Position numbers and translations under genes: made by a program. From Rhizobacter sp964253025 (lineage in GTDB: Bacteria; Pseudomonadota; Gammaproteobacteria; Burkholderiales; Burkholderiaceae_C), in the NCBI RefSeq assembly GCF_964253025.1, contig NZ_CAXUQC020000001.1, positions 2,542,001-2,606,000 of the forward strand: a stretch of DNA of 64,000 nt, written 5' to 3'. The notes beneath the pieces were generated by a model. That model saw only the letters and a program-made list of their open reading frames with translations, ran no database searches and was not told the origin of the DNA. Below, piece by piece: positions 1-8,033 of the stretch; the first letter of the stretch is position 1; every line of letters starts with the position of its first letter.

Positions 1-110
1 GACTCGTAGCCGAAGGCCACCGCCGTGTGCGTCGGCTCGTGCGTCGCACCGTGTTCGACGCCCTTGAAATGGTCGGCGTGCAGCAGCCTGGTCGTCAGTC
101 CCAGCGTCAT
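1..110 (-). CDS. Cys/Met metabolism PLP-dependent enzyme, N-terminal fragment
   Basis: Only the first 36 codons lie in the window; the gene runs off the left edge. The peptide begins MTLGLTTRLLHADHFKG and continues with HGATHEPTHTAVAFGYE, which resembles the N-terminus of the cystathionine gamma-synthase / O-acetylhomoserine sulfhydrylase family (substrate-side strand before the cofactor domain). A good ribosome binding site, GAGGA, sits 7 bases before the ATG at 110. It is divergent from the ABC-F gene, with 58 bases between the two start codons. Family assignment rests on this short N-terminal resemblance, so the exact enzyme is not known. Confidence 0.5.
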   Translation of the reverse strand, partial: MTLGLTTRLLHADHFKGVEHGATHEPTHTAVAFGYE

Positions 111-168
111 CGGAATGTCCTCATTCGGTGTGTCGGTCAGAATCGAGCCCTGTCGATTTGATTTCACC

Positions 169-2130
169 ATGATTGTCCTCAAGAACATCACGCTGCGCCG
201 TGGCACGAAGATCGTGCTGCAGGACGCGAGCGTCACGCTGCAACCCGGCGAAAAAGTCGGCCTCGTCGGCCGCAACGGCGCTGGAAAGTCGTCGCTCTTT
301 TCCCTGCTGACGGGGCGCCTGCAACCGGACGGGGGCGACGTCGCCATGCCGCCTCGCTGGCGGATGGCCGAGGTGGCGCAGTCCATGCCCGAGACCGACC
401 AGCCGGCGACCGACTTCGTGCTCGAGGGCGACACCCGCCTGATGGAGGCGAACGCCGCCCTGGCCGCCGCCGAAGCGGCGGACGATGGCAACGCCATGGC
501 GGAAGCGCACCAGGCGATCAGCGAGGCCGGGGGCTTCGAGGCGCGGCCTCGCGCCCAGGCGCTGCTGATGGGCCTCGGCTTTCGCATCGACCAGGTCGAC
601 GACCCGGTGAACAGCTTCTCCGGCGGCTGGCGCATGCGCCTTCAGCTGGCGCGCGCGCTGATGTGCCCAGCCGACCTGATGCTGCTCGACGAACCGACCA
701 ACCACCTGGACCTGGACGCCCTGGTCTGGCTGGAAGCCTGGTTGCAGCGCTACGAAGGCACGATGATCGTCATCAGCCACGACCGCGAGTTCCTCGACGC
801 CATCACCCGCGTGACGGTGCACCTGGACGAGACGCGGCTCACCCGCTACACCGGCAACTACACCGCGTTCGAGGAGATGCGGGCCGAGCGGCTGATGCAG
901 GCGCAGGCCAACTTCGCCAAGCAGCAGGAGCGCATGGCGCACCTGCAGAAGTTCATCGACCGGTTCAAGGCCAAGGCAAGCAAGGCCAAGCAGGCGCAGA
1001 GCCGGGTCAAGGCGCTGGCTCGCATGGAAAAGCTGGGGCCGGTGCTCACGAGCAGCGATTTCCAGTTCGAGTTCCGCGAACCGCAGAGCCTGCCGAACCC
1101 GATGCTGGCGTTCTCCGACGTGTCGTGCGGCTACGCCGGCATCCCCATCGTGAGCCACATCAACCGGTCGGTGCTGGCCGGCCAGCGCATCGGCATCCTG
1201 GGCGCGAACGGCCAGGGCAAGTCGACGCTCGTGAAGACCATCGCCAAGGAGATTCCGCTGATCCACGGCGAAGTCACCGAGGGCAAGGGCCTGTCGATCG
1301 GCTATTTCGCCCAGCAGGAGCTCGACGTGCTGCAGCTCGACGACGGCCCGCTGATGCACATGGTGCGCCTGGCGCGCGACGTCGGCCCGGCCGGACGCGA
1401 ACAGGAGCTGCGCGACTTCCTGGGCTCGTTCCGCTTCGTGGGCGAAATGGTCACGCAGGCGGTGGGGTCGCTCAGCGGCGGTGAGAAGGCGCGGCTGGTG
1501 CTGGCGATGCTCGTGTGGCAGCGCCCCAACCTGCTGCTGATGGACGAGCCGACCAACCACCTGGACCTCACCACCCGCGAAGCCCTCAGCATGGCGCTCA
1601 ACGAGTTCGAGGGCACCGTCATGCTGGTGAGCCACGACCGGGCCCTGCTGCGTGAGGTGTGCGATGAGTTCTGGCTGGTGAGCGGTGGCGCGGTCAAGCC
1701 GTTCGACGGCGACCTCGACGACTACCAGAAGTGGTTGCTCGACACGTCCCGCGAGATGGCCAAGGCCGCCCGCGAGGCGGGCTCCGCCAAGGTCAAGGCT
1801 CAGAAGGCCGCGGCTTCCGCTGCGGCTGCGGTGGCGGCGGCCCCCTCGCCGATCGTCAAGGAAGACCGCAAGGCCAACGCCCAGCAGCGCCAGAAGCTGG
1901 CCGAGCAGGCCAAGCCGTTGAAGACGGAGCTCGCGACCGTCGAGCGCCGGATCGAGACCCTGGGTGCGGAAAAGGCCAACATCGAGGCCGCCGCGGCAAG
2001 CCCGGACCTGAGCCCGGCCCAACGCGTGGAGCAGGGCAAGCGACTCAAGCAGATCGAAGCGGAGACGCAGGCGGCCGAGTCGCGCTGGCTGGAGCTCACC
2101 GAGGCGCTCGACGCGCTGTCGGCGGGATGA
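169..2130 (+). CDS. ABC-F family ATPase (YheS/Uup type)
   Basis: A 653-residue soluble protein with two ABC ATPase domains and no membrane segment, the ABC-F layout of ribosome-associated translation factors. Domain 1 has Walker A GRNGAGKS (about 34-41), signature FSGGW (150-154) and Walker B LLDEP (172-176). Domain 2 has GANGQGKST (345-353), LSGGEK (435-440) and LLLMDEP (455-461). A charged linker at 235-290 matches the ABC-F P-site tRNA-interacting extension, and the last 90 residues form an Ala/Lys/Glu-rich coiled coil. The N-terminus MIVLKNITLRRG matches E. coli YheS, so I start at the ATG at 169 and not at upstream in-frame codons. Both Walker B motifs keep the catalytic Glu. The precise ribosomal role is inferred from the family. 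Confidence 0.93.
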   Translation: MIVLKNITLRRGTKIVLQDASVTLQPGEKVGLVGRNGAGKSSLFSLLTGRLQPDGGDVAMPPRWRMAEVAQSMPETDQPATDFVLEGDTRLMEANAALAAAEAADDGNAMAEAHQAISEAGGFEARPRAQALLMGLGFRIDQVDDPVNSFSGGWRMRLQLARALMCPADLMLLDEPTNHLDLDALVWLEAWLQRYEGTMIVISHDREFLDAITRVTVHLDETRLTRYTGNYTAFEEMRAERLMQAQANFAKQQERMAHLQKFIDRFKAKASKAKQAQSRVKALARMEKLGPVLTSSDFQFEFREPQSLPNPMLAFSDVSCGYAGIPIVSHINRSVLAGQRIGILGANGQGKSTLVKTIAKEIPLIHGEVTEGKGLSIGYFAQQELDVLQLDDGPLMHMVRLARDVGPAGREQELRDFLGSFRFVGEMVTQAVGSLSGGEKARLVLAMLVWQRPNLLLMDEPTNHLDLTTREALSMALNEFEGTVMLVSHDRALLREVCDEFWLVSGGAVKPFDGDLDDYQKWLLDTSREMAKAAREAGSAKVKAQKAAASAAAAVAAAPSPIVKEDRKANAQQRQKLAEQAKPLKTELATVERRIETLGAEKANIEAAAASPDLSPAQRVEQGKRLKQIEAETQAAESRWLELTEALDALSAG

Positions 2131-2136
2131 ACGAAC

Positions 2137-2160
2137 GGCCGGTCGACTTGACGACCGGCC
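2137..2160. terminator. Hairpin between convergent genes
   Basis: A perfect 9-bp stem GGCCGGTCG / CGACCGGCC with a 6-base loop lies 6 bases after the ABC-F stop and 18 bases before the convergent chemoreceptor stop. There is no T-run, so it may act as a weak or bidirectional terminator or as an mRNA-end stabiliser. Confidence 0.6.
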
Positions 2161-2178
2161 ATCCGCGCACGGTCCGGC

Positions 2179-4110
2179 TCAGGCGAGCTTGAATGACCCG
2201 ACGGCGTCGACCAGCAGGTCGGCTTGCTGCCTGAGGCTTTCGGCCGCGGCAGCAGACTCCTCGACGAGGGCAGCGTTCTGCTGTGTCACCTGGTCCAGCT
2301 CGGCCACTGCGTGGCTCACGTGACCAATGCCGGCGGTCTGCTCGTCGGTGGAGTTGCCGATCTCTCCGATCAGGTCACTGACGCGGCGCACCTGGTTCAC
2401 GATGTCCGTCATGGTCTTGCCGGCGTTGTCGACGAGGCGCGAGCCTTCCTCGACCTTCTCGACGCTGGCACCGATCAGCGTCTTGATCTCGCGGGCCGCC
2501 TGGGCGCTTCGCTGGGCCAGGCTGCGCACTTCGGCGGCGACGACCGCGAAGCCGCGCCCTTGTTCGCCGGCGCGCGCCGCCTCCACCGCTGCGTTCAGGG
2601 CAAGGATGTTGGTCTGGAAGGCGATGCCGTCGATCACGCCGATGATGTCGCCGATGCGATGCGAACGGCTGGCGATGTCACCCATGGTGGCCACCACCTG
2701 GGCCATCACCTCGCCGCCGCGCGATGCCACGCTGCTGGCCGAGCCGGCCAGTTCAGCAGCGGCATGGGCATTCTGCGCATTCGCCCGCACCGTCTCGGAA
2801 ATCTGCTGCATCGACGCGGCGGTGCGCTGGAGGTTTGCGGCCTGTTGCTCGGTGCGCTGACTGAGGTCGGCGTTGCCGGCGGCGATCTGGTCGGAGCCGG
2901 TGGCGATGGAGTCGCTCGACGCCTTGATGCTCTGCACGACGCCGGCAAGCTGGTGCATGGAGCGGCCCAGTTCACGCAGCATGAGTCCGATCTCGTCTTC
3001 GGTGTCCACCCGCACGTCGTGGGACAGATTGCCTCGGGCGAGCGCCTCGGTCGCAGCCAGTGCGCTGCGCACCGACCGGGAGGTGGTGTGGGTCACCGTC
3101 ACGATCACCCACAGGCCGAGCGTGCTGCCGGCGAACAGCACGAGACCCAGCAGGCCACCCCACATGCGGGCGTTGTCGCCATCCGCGGCGATGCGGTCGC
3201 GCAGGCGCTCGAAGGCCACGTTGTTCAGCGCGAATTGTGCGTCGATGTGGCGCGTCATCTGGGCGAAGTAATCGGCAGACGAGACGGTGAACGATTCGGC
3301 GGCGAGCACTGATTTCTCGGTGAAGGCGAGGGCCTCGCGCGACGCCGCTTCCGACGCTTCGATGGCCGCCAGCAGGGGTTTGTCGGCCGGGCCGAATCCG
3401 CCGTCGGCCACCTTCGCGAAGGCGACATGGGCACGGGCCGCGGTGCGGCTGGCCTGCTCGACCAGCATCGCCAGGCGCAGCCGGTCTTCCGGCGCCAGGC
3501 TGCCCTGGGCGACATGGGCCGACGCGCTGCCACGCACCGTGGCCAGCATTTCGGTCATCACGGGGAGCTCGCCGAGCACCGCCTTCGTCAATGCATGCAC
3601 TTCCGGCGTCGAGCTCATGGCCAGCGTCGATGCCTCGTTGACGTCTTCGAGCAGGTCGAGTTGCTCGGCGATCAGGGCAGTGTGCGCCTTGAAGCTCGCC
3701 GGTGGCGTCACGCCGCCGCCGGAAGCCACGGCGGTGGCGAGCTTCTGCCAGTCGGCCTGCACGGCGTTGAAGCGGTTCACCAGCCGCCGGGTCTGGTACG
3801 GTGCGAGGCTCGCGTGCAACTGCTTCAGGGCGGCGTCGACCTGCTGCTGCTTCTCGGCGCGGGCGCCCGCACGGGCGGCATCGCCGCCGAGCACGGCCGC
3901 GGTGAGGCCGCGGTGCTGCTGGGTCAGCTGCACCAACGTCAGCACGTCGGCGGCCGGCTTCATGCCGGCCAGTTGTGCGTCATAGCTGCGGGTGAGGCCC
4001 GAGATCGTCCACACCACCATGCTCGCGGCAGGCACCACCATGGCCAAGGCCAGCAGCCCCAGCACGGCGAACTTCTGCCACATCTTCAGTTTCCCAACCC
4101 AACGTCTCAT
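2179..4110 (-). CDS. Methyl-accepting chemotaxis protein
   Basis: A 643-residue membrane chemoreceptor. From the ATG at 4110 (AGGA 7 bases upstream) it starts with a cationic segment and a transmembrane helix (about 13-35). A periplasmic helical region of about 290 residues follows, whose start (QLTQQHRGLTAAVLGG) resembles the nitrate-sensing NIT / four-helix-bundle sensors. Then come a second membrane helix, a HAMP region with DTEDEIGLM, and the cytoplasmic signalling domain with the hairpin tip IDGIAFQTNILALNAAVEAA. The tip is the kinase-coupling site for CheA/CheW. No C-terminal NWETF-like CheR/CheB tether is present; the protein ends VGSFKLA. No chemotaxis genes are adjacent, so it is an orphan receptor whose ligand cannot be read from sequence. 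Confidence 0.93.
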   Translation of the reverse strand: MRRWVGKLKMWQKFAVLGLLALAMVVPAASMVVWTISGLTRSYDAQLAGMKPAADVLTLVQLTQQHRGLTAAVLGGDAARAGARAEKQQQVDAALKQLHASLAPYQTRRLVNRFNAVQADWQKLATAVASGGGVTPPASFKAHTALIAEQLDLLEDVNEASTLAMSSTPEVHALTKAVLGELPVMTEMLATVRGSASAHVAQGSLAPEDRLRLAMLVEQASRTAARAHVAFAKVADGGFGPADKPLLAAIEASEAASREALAFTEKSVLAAESFTVSSADYFAQMTRHIDAQFALNNVAFERLRDRIAADGDNARMWGGLLGLVLFAGSTLGLWVIVTVTHTTSRSVRSALAATEALARGNLSHDVRVDTEDEIGLMLRELGRSMHQLAGVVQSIKASSDSIATGSDQIAAGNADLSQRTEQQAANLQRTAASMQQISETVRANAQNAHAAAELAGSASSVASRGGEVMAQVVATMGDIASRSHRIGDIIGVIDGIAFQTNILALNAAVEAARAGEQGRGFAVVAAEVRSLAQRSAQAAREIKTLIGASVEKVEEGSRLVDNAGKTMTDIVNQVRRVSDLIGEIGNSTDEQTAGIGHVSHAVAELDQVTQQNAALVEESAAAAESLRQQADLLVDAVGSFKLA

Positions 4111-4305
4111 GCTCAGTCCTGGAGTGTCCCGTGCGGGAGCCGTCGGCTCCGTTCGCACCATGGGGTCCACATCGGCCGAAACCGCCGGCGACTTGAGCGG
4201 TTCGGCTCAACTCGGCGGCAGGCCGCTTGATCCAGGCCAAACGCGGGTCCGCGGGCATCCTTTTTTGGCCCATGTCCCCTCGTCGCGCATGGCGATTTCA
4301 TTGCG

Positions 4306-4320
4306 AACAATTGAATTGCA
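4306..4320 (+). promoter_or_regulatory. Putative OhrR operator
   Basis: AACAATTGAATTGCA closely matches the OhrR box TACAATT-A-AATTGTA: ACAATT and AATTG are intact around one central base, with changes only at the outer positions. It lies about 93 bases upstream of the ohr start in the only AT-rich stretch of that intergenic region, next to a possible -10 (TTTGAT or GATAAA, 4326-4334). OhrR is a peroxide-sensing MarR-family repressor; its gene is not in this window. Confidence 0.55.
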
Positions 4321-4412
4321 TTCGATTTGATAAAGTCCGCCCATGCGTTCGACATGCCGGACGCTGCCGAGCCTGTCGACTCGGCCCTGCTGCCCCTCTC
4401 AAAGGAACGACC

Positions 4413-4838
4413 ATGAGCCTCGAAAAAGTCCTGTACACCGCCACCGCCACCTCCACCGGCGGCCGTGAAGGCACGTCACGTTCGTCCGACGGCGTGCTCG
4501 ACGTGAAGCTGACCACGCCCAAGGAACTGGGCGGCAATGGCGCCGTGGGGACCAACCCTGAGCAGTTGTTCGCAGCGGGCTATTCGGCCTGCTTCATCGG
4601 CGCGATGAAGGTCGTCGCCGGCAAGATGAAGATCGCCCTCCCGGCCGAGACGTCGATCACCGCGGACGTGGGCATCGGCCCGATTCCGGCCGGCTTCAGC
4701 ATCCAGGCTGCCTTGAAGGTGTCCATCCCCGGCGTCGAGCGCGCCGTCGCCGAGCAGATCGTGCAAGCCGCCCACCAGGTGTGCCCGTACTCGAACGCCA
4801 CCCGCGGCAACATCGACGTCACGCTGACGGTCGTCTGA
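4413..4838 (+). CDS. ohr: Organic hydroperoxide resistance protein Ohr
   Basis: A 141-residue OsmC/Ohr-fold thiol peroxidase that reduces organic and fatty-acid hydroperoxides using lipoyl or dithiol reductants. The two redox cysteines are Cys60 (GYSACF) and Cys124 (VCPYSNAT). The catalytic Arg is Arg18 in GGREGTSRS, and Glu50 in NPEQLFAAGY is the partner. The VCPYSNATRGN motif and full length distinguish Ohr from OsmC. ATG at 4413 is preceded by AAAGGA 7 bases upstream. It stands alone, with an OhrR-like box upstream and a terminator hairpin just downstream, so it is most likely a single-gene peroxide-inducible unit. Confidence 0.93.
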   Translation: MSLEKVLYTATATSTGGREGTSRSSDGVLDVKLTTPKELGGNGAVGTNPEQLFAAGYSACFIGAMKVVAGKMKIALPAETSITADVGIGPIPAGFSIQAALKVSIPGVERAVAEQIVQAAHQVCPYSNATRGNIDVTLTVV

Positions 4839-4846
4839 TCGTCTCC

Positions 4847-4870
4847 GGCGGCTCCCTCATCGGGGCCGCC
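4847..4870. terminator. Hairpin between convergent ohr and asparaginase genes
   Basis: Stem GGCGGCTCC / GGGGCCGCC (one G-T pair) with loop CTCATC lies 8 bases after the ohr stop and 13 bases before the convergent asparaginase stop. It is GC-rich without a T-run and could serve both strands. Confidence 0.6.
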
Positions 4871-4883
4871 AGCAACGCCCTGC

Positions 4884-5825
4884 TCACCCGGTCGACCGCA
4901 TCAGCTCCAGCATGAGCTCGATGCGCGCCTTGGCCGGCGTGAGATCGCCCACGTCAGGAAACGGGTCGCTCGATCGAGGCACCATCGCGCCGTCCCGGCA
5001 GCGGGTCGCCCGGCGTACCGCCACCCCCTTCGACTGCGCCCTGAGCAGGGCAGCCTCCAGCGCCTCGTGCAGCGTGCCATTGCCGGTGCCCACTGCCACG
5101 ATGCCGCGCGTGCCGATCCCGCACAGCGCATCCACCAGGGCGCCGTCCACGCCGGCATGGCTCACCACCAGGTCGACACGCGGCCAGTCGGACGGGTTCG
5201 CCGGCAGCCAGTCGAGACCGAGGGCCACCTCCCGGGGCACCTCGCGCCGCCACGACACCTTCCCGTCCCGCAACTGCCCGAGCGGCCCGGCCGAGCCGCT
5301 CGAGAAGGCATCGAGGCGCGTCGGGTGAGCCTTGCGCACGTCACGCGGCCCGAACACCACGCCGCCCATGACGACGAGCACGCCGTGCGCACTCGCATCG
5401 GCCGCCAATGCCACCGCGTCCCGCAGGTTGCCGGGCCCGTCCGGCTCGGCCGCCGTGGCCGGGCGCATGGCGGCGGTGAACACCACCGGTTTGGCCGGGG
5501 CCAGCACGCGTTGCAGGAAGAAGGCCGTTTCCTCGAGCGTGTCGGTCCCGTGGGTCACCACCACGCCGCCGACCTGAGAGGACGCCAGGTGAACCGAGAC
5601 CCGCTGCGCCAGCTGCAACCACACGGCGTGGCCCATGTCCTTGCTGTCGACCTGGGCGACCTGCTCGCACACGAGGCCGGCCGGCAGCCCCGGCACGGCC
5701 TCCAGCAGCGCGGCCACCGAGAGCTGCGCCGCCCGGTAATTACGCTCGTCGGCACCGGGCGGGCTCGTCCCCGCGATGGTGCCGCCGGTGCCGAGCACCA
5801 CCACGGTCGAATTGACGTTTTGCAT
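4884..5825 (-). CDS. L-asparaginase family protein
   Basis: A 313-residue asparaginase/glutaminase that hydrolyses asparagine to aspartate and ammonia. The first catalytic Thr is in LGTGGTIAGTS (about 12-22). The second Thr and its Asp are in VVTHGTDTLEETAFFL, and the RPATAAEPDGPGN segment supplies the region containing the substrate-binding Asp. No signal peptide is visible, so it is probably cytoplasmic. The family is normally 310-350 residues, so this is complete. The start codon is only 11 bases from a LexA box shared with divergent lexA, and it has no clear ribosome binding site. A promoter read from this side would have to overlap the LexA boxes. Substrate preference (Asn versus Gln) is not determined. 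Confidence 0.88.
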   Translation of the reverse strand: MQNVNSTVVVLGTGGTIAGTSPPGADERNYRAAQLSVAALLEAVPGLPAGLVCEQVAQVDSKDMGHAVWLQLAQRVSVHLASSQVGGVVVTHGTDTLEETAFFLQRVLAPAKPVVFTAAMRPATAAEPDGPGNLRDAVALAADASAHGVLVVMGGVVFGPRDVRKAHPTRLDAFSSGSAGPLGQLRDGKVSWRREVPREVALGLDWLPANPSDWPRVDLVVSHAGVDGALVDALCGIGTRGIVAVGTGNGTLHEALEAALLRAQSKGVAVRRATRCRDGAMVPRSSDPFPDVGDLTPAKARIELMLELMRSTG

Positions 5826-5836
5826 TTTTGATTCAG

Positions 5837-5852
5837 CTGGATAAAAATACAG
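5837..5852 (+). promoter_or_regulatory. LexA box 1
   Basis: CTGGATAAAAATACAG fits CTG-N10-CAG with the AT-rich core of SOS boxes. A possible lexA promoter (TTGCAT at 5820-5825, 16 bases, TAAAAA at 5842-5847) has its -10 inside this box, the arrangement expected for autorepression. Confidence 0.75.
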
Positions 5853-5855
5853 CCA

Positions 5856-5871
5856 CTGGATGAACGTTCAG
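5856..5871 (+). promoter_or_regulatory. LexA box 2
   Basis: CTGGATGAACGTTCAG is a second CTG-N10-CAG site, 19 bases downstream of the first (start to start), so both lie on nearly the same DNA face. Tandem boxes at lexA promoters are common in proteobacteria. This box contains an in-frame ATG at 5860 that I reject as the lexA start. Confidence 0.7.
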
Positions 5872-5898
5872 CTGCCGAAGAACACCACAAGGATGGCC

Positions 5899-6576
5899 AT
5901 GCAAGACGTCCCGAAACTCACCGACCGCCAGCAGCAGATTCTCGATCTGGTGCAGAGCGCCATCGAGCGCACCGGCGCCCCTCCGACCCGCGCCGAGATC
6001 GCCGCCGAGCTCGGCTTTCGGTCCGCCAACGCGGCCGAGGAGCATCTGCAGGCGCTGGCGCGCAAGGGCATGATCGAGCTCGTCGGGGGCACCTCGCGCG
6101 GCATCCGCTTGAAGTCTGACACACTGCGCGCCCTCAATGACACGCGGGGCCGCCAGTACACCCTGCCCCTGCCGAGCCTCGCGCAGCTGTCGCTCCCGCT
6201 GGTGGGTCGGGTCGCTGCCGGCAGCCCCATCCTGGCCGAGCAACACATCGACCAGACCTTCCTCATGGAAGCCAGCATGTTCTCGCGCCGGCCCGACTAC
6301 CTCCTCAAGGTGCGCGGCATGAGCATGCGCGACGCCGGCATCCTCGACGGCGACTTGCTCGCGGTCCAGAAAACCAAGGAAGCGAAGAACGGCCAGATCG
6401 TCGTGGCCCGGCTGGGCGACGACGTCACCGTGAAGCGTTTCAAGCGCACCCGCGGCGGAATCGAACTCCTCCCGGAGAACCCGGAGTTCGAGCCCATCGT
6501 GGTCCCGCCCGACGCGACCGACTTCGAACTCGAAGGACTGGCGGTCGGCCTCATTCGCAACTCGGCGTTCATGTAG
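5899..6576 (+). CDS. lexA: SOS repressor LexA
   Basis: A 225-residue LexA: DNA-binding repressor of SOS genes and self-cleaving serine protease activated by RecA filaments. The N-terminal winged helix contains KLTDRQQQILDLV and RAEIAAELGFRS. The Ala-Gly cleavage bond is Ala107-Gly108 in VGRVAAGSP. The catalytic Ser142 is in VRGMSMRDAGI and Lys179 in DVTVKRFKR. I chose ATG 5899 because AGGA is 5 bases upstream and the N-terminus MQDVPKLTDRQQQ fits the family; ATG 5860 would overlap LexA box 2. A Cdd1-like gene follows after 4 bases and is probably co-transcribed. Confidence 0.96.
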   Translation: MQDVPKLTDRQQQILDLVQSAIERTGAPPTRAEIAAELGFRSANAAEEHLQALARKGMIELVGGTSRGIRLKSDTLRALNDTRGRQYTLPLPSLAQLSLPLVGRVAAGSPILAEQHIDQTFLMEASMFSRRPDYLLKVRGMSMRDAGILDGDLLAVQKTKEAKNGQIVVARLGDDVTVKRFKRTRGGIELLPENPEFEPIVVPPDATDFELEGLAVGLIRNSAFM

Positions 6577-6580
6577 CGCC

Positions 6581-6883
6581 ATGGCGGCGATCAAGGCCCC
6601 GAAGGCGCACTCGCCAGACCACTGCGAGCGCCTGGAACAGTTGCCCAACATCGGGCCTGCACTGGCCGACGCCTTGCGCCGCCTCGGCATCCAGCATCCC
6701 CGCGAGCTGCGGGGCAAGGATGCCTACGCCCTGTACCGCGAACTGTGCCAAGTCACCGGGCATCGCCAGGACCCTTGCGTCCTCGACACCTTCATGGCGG
6801 CCACCGATTTCATGGCCGGCGCGGCGCCCGCACCGTGGTGGGCGTACACCGCCCGGCGCAAGGCGGCGTTCGGCTCGCTCTGA
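6581..6883 (+). CDS. Cdd1-like helix-hairpin-helix protein
   Basis: A 100-residue protein with one helix-hairpin-helix motif, LEQLPNIGPALADALRRLGI (about 18-37), then the conserved segment DPCVLDTFMAATDFM and a C-terminal PWWAYTARRK. This matches the small pathogenicity locus Cdd1 / mitomycin-resistance-like family, whose HhH resembles non-specific DNA-binding motifs. It starts 4 bases after the lexA stop, so it is likely under SOS control, which would fit a DNA-related role. The molecular function of the family is not established. Confidence 0.75.
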   Translation: MAAIKAPKAHSPDHCERLEQLPNIGPALADALRRLGIQHPRELRGKDAYALYRELCQVTGHRQDPCVLDTFMAATDFMAGAAPAPWWAYTARRKAAFGSL

Positions 6884-7253
6884 GCGCGCGCAGCCACGGC
6901 ATCCCGGGCGGCTGCACGCTGGGCGCTGCCCGCGACACTCCCCGCACCGGCCCGGCTGCTTGTCAGTCGGCTTCAAAGTCCGCGGCGCGTGAGTCCGGAA
7001 CCGGCACACGCGCGGCGGGCACATGACGAACCCGTTTGTCCACAACCGATTCGCTTGCGGCCTGAGCGCAACTGACGTGCGCCGATCCCTCGGCATGCGC
7101 CGCAGCGCACCGGTTTGCCGAGAGGGCCACCTGCCGCTGATCCCTGCGACGGCCCCGGCGAGGTGCGGGGCACGCGGTCTCATCCCGGGCGTCTTGGCAG
7201 CGGTCTTGCTAGGGTTTCCGCCAATTCTTCGAAACATCCAGCAACCTCATCTT
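6884..7253. other. 370-base intergenic region
   Basis: GC-rich with no supported gene. Reading frames open across it have no ribosome binding site and no recognisable protein. It presumably carries the promoter of the SGNH hydrolase gene, but I see no convincing -35/-10 pair, and no RNA fold stands out. Confidence 0.4.
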
Positions 7254-7988
7254 ATGCGGCCATTTGTACCGACACTCATCGCATTTTTTCTGGTCGTATT
7301 GGCCGGCTCTGCCACACCGACGCTCGCAGCCGATGCGCCGACGCCCTACCCGGCCGACGCCAAGGCCTGGCCGGGCGAAGGGGCCATCCGGGTATTCGGC
7401 TGGATGACAGAAGACCGCAAGCGGTTCTGGAAAGAGCGGGAACGCAAGCAGGGCGCGCTGGTGCTTGCCGGCGACTCCCTGCTTGGAGGCTGGAAATCCG
7501 CCGAACAGGATCTGGCGCCCGCCGTCGTGGCCAACCGCGGCGTGGGCGGCGACACCAGTCGCGGCCTGGTGTTCCGATTCCAGGAGGATGTGCTCGACCT
7601 GAAGCCGAGCCGCATCGTGCTCCTGATCGGCGGCAACGACCTCAGCGCGCACCAGGACCCGCGGCAGACCGCCCGCAACATCGAGCGCGTGCTGGATGCA
7701 GCAGCCGCGCAGGATCCCAAGCTGCCCGTCGTTCTGTGCACCCTCACACCGCGCGCCAACCCGGCCGCGCCCGTGAAACCGGGCGACTTCGACGCCCTCA
7801 ACGGCCACATTCGCCGCATTGCCGCCGCCAGGCCGAACGTCACCCTGCTGGACCTGCAACCCTGGTTCACCGCGGCAGATGGCAGCCCGGAGGCGACCTA
7901 CTTCGGCAAGGACCGCCTGCACCTCAATGCCAAGGGGTACGAGCGCTTCCACGAAGCCCTGCGGACCGTGGTGCCCGACGGCCGTTGA
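7254..7988 (+). CDS. Secreted SGNH/GDSL hydrolase
   Basis: A 244-residue exported esterase-type hydrolase. Residues 1-26 form a Sec signal peptide ending in TLAA. Block I is LAGDSLLGGW with nucleophile Ser75, block II is NRGVGGDTSRG, block III is GGND (126-129), and block V is KDRLHLN with Asp220 and His223. This is the platelet-activating-factor acetylhydrolase-like SGNH layout. It precedes the acyltransferase-3 gene by 45 bases on the same strand, suggesting joint action on an acetylated envelope or exopolysaccharide substrate. No clear ribosome binding site precedes the ATG, so the start is chosen from the signal peptide. Confidence 0.85.
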   Translation: MRPFVPTLIAFFLVVLAGSATPTLAADAPTPYPADAKAWPGEGAIRVFGWMTEDRKRFWKERERKQGALVLAGDSLLGGWKSAEQDLAPAVVANRGVGGDTSRGLVFRFQEDVLDLKPSRIVLLIGGNDLSAHQDPRQTARNIERVLDAAAAQDPKLPVVLCTLTPRANPAAPVKPGDFDALNGHIRRIAAARPNVTLLDLQPWFTAADGSPEATYFGKDRLHLNAKGYERFHEALRTVVPDGR

Positions 7989-8033
7989 TGCGCCTGCGCG
8001 CGTCCACCCCCAACCCTTCACAAGGACCGTGAG

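Noticed and set aside
121..2022. 633-codon open frame antisense to the ABC-F gene
   Set aside because: No recognisable family, His/Arg/Gly-rich composition typical of the reverse of GC-rich coding DNA, and the plus strand encodes an unmistakable ABC-F protein.
5860..5898. Earlier ATG for lexA
   Set aside because: The ATG lies inside LexA box 2, lacks a ribosome binding site, and adds residues not found in LexA proteins.
6884..7253. Small gene or structured RNA in the gap after the Cdd1-like gene
   Set aside because: No ribosome binding site, conserved protein pattern or clear fold was found on either strand.
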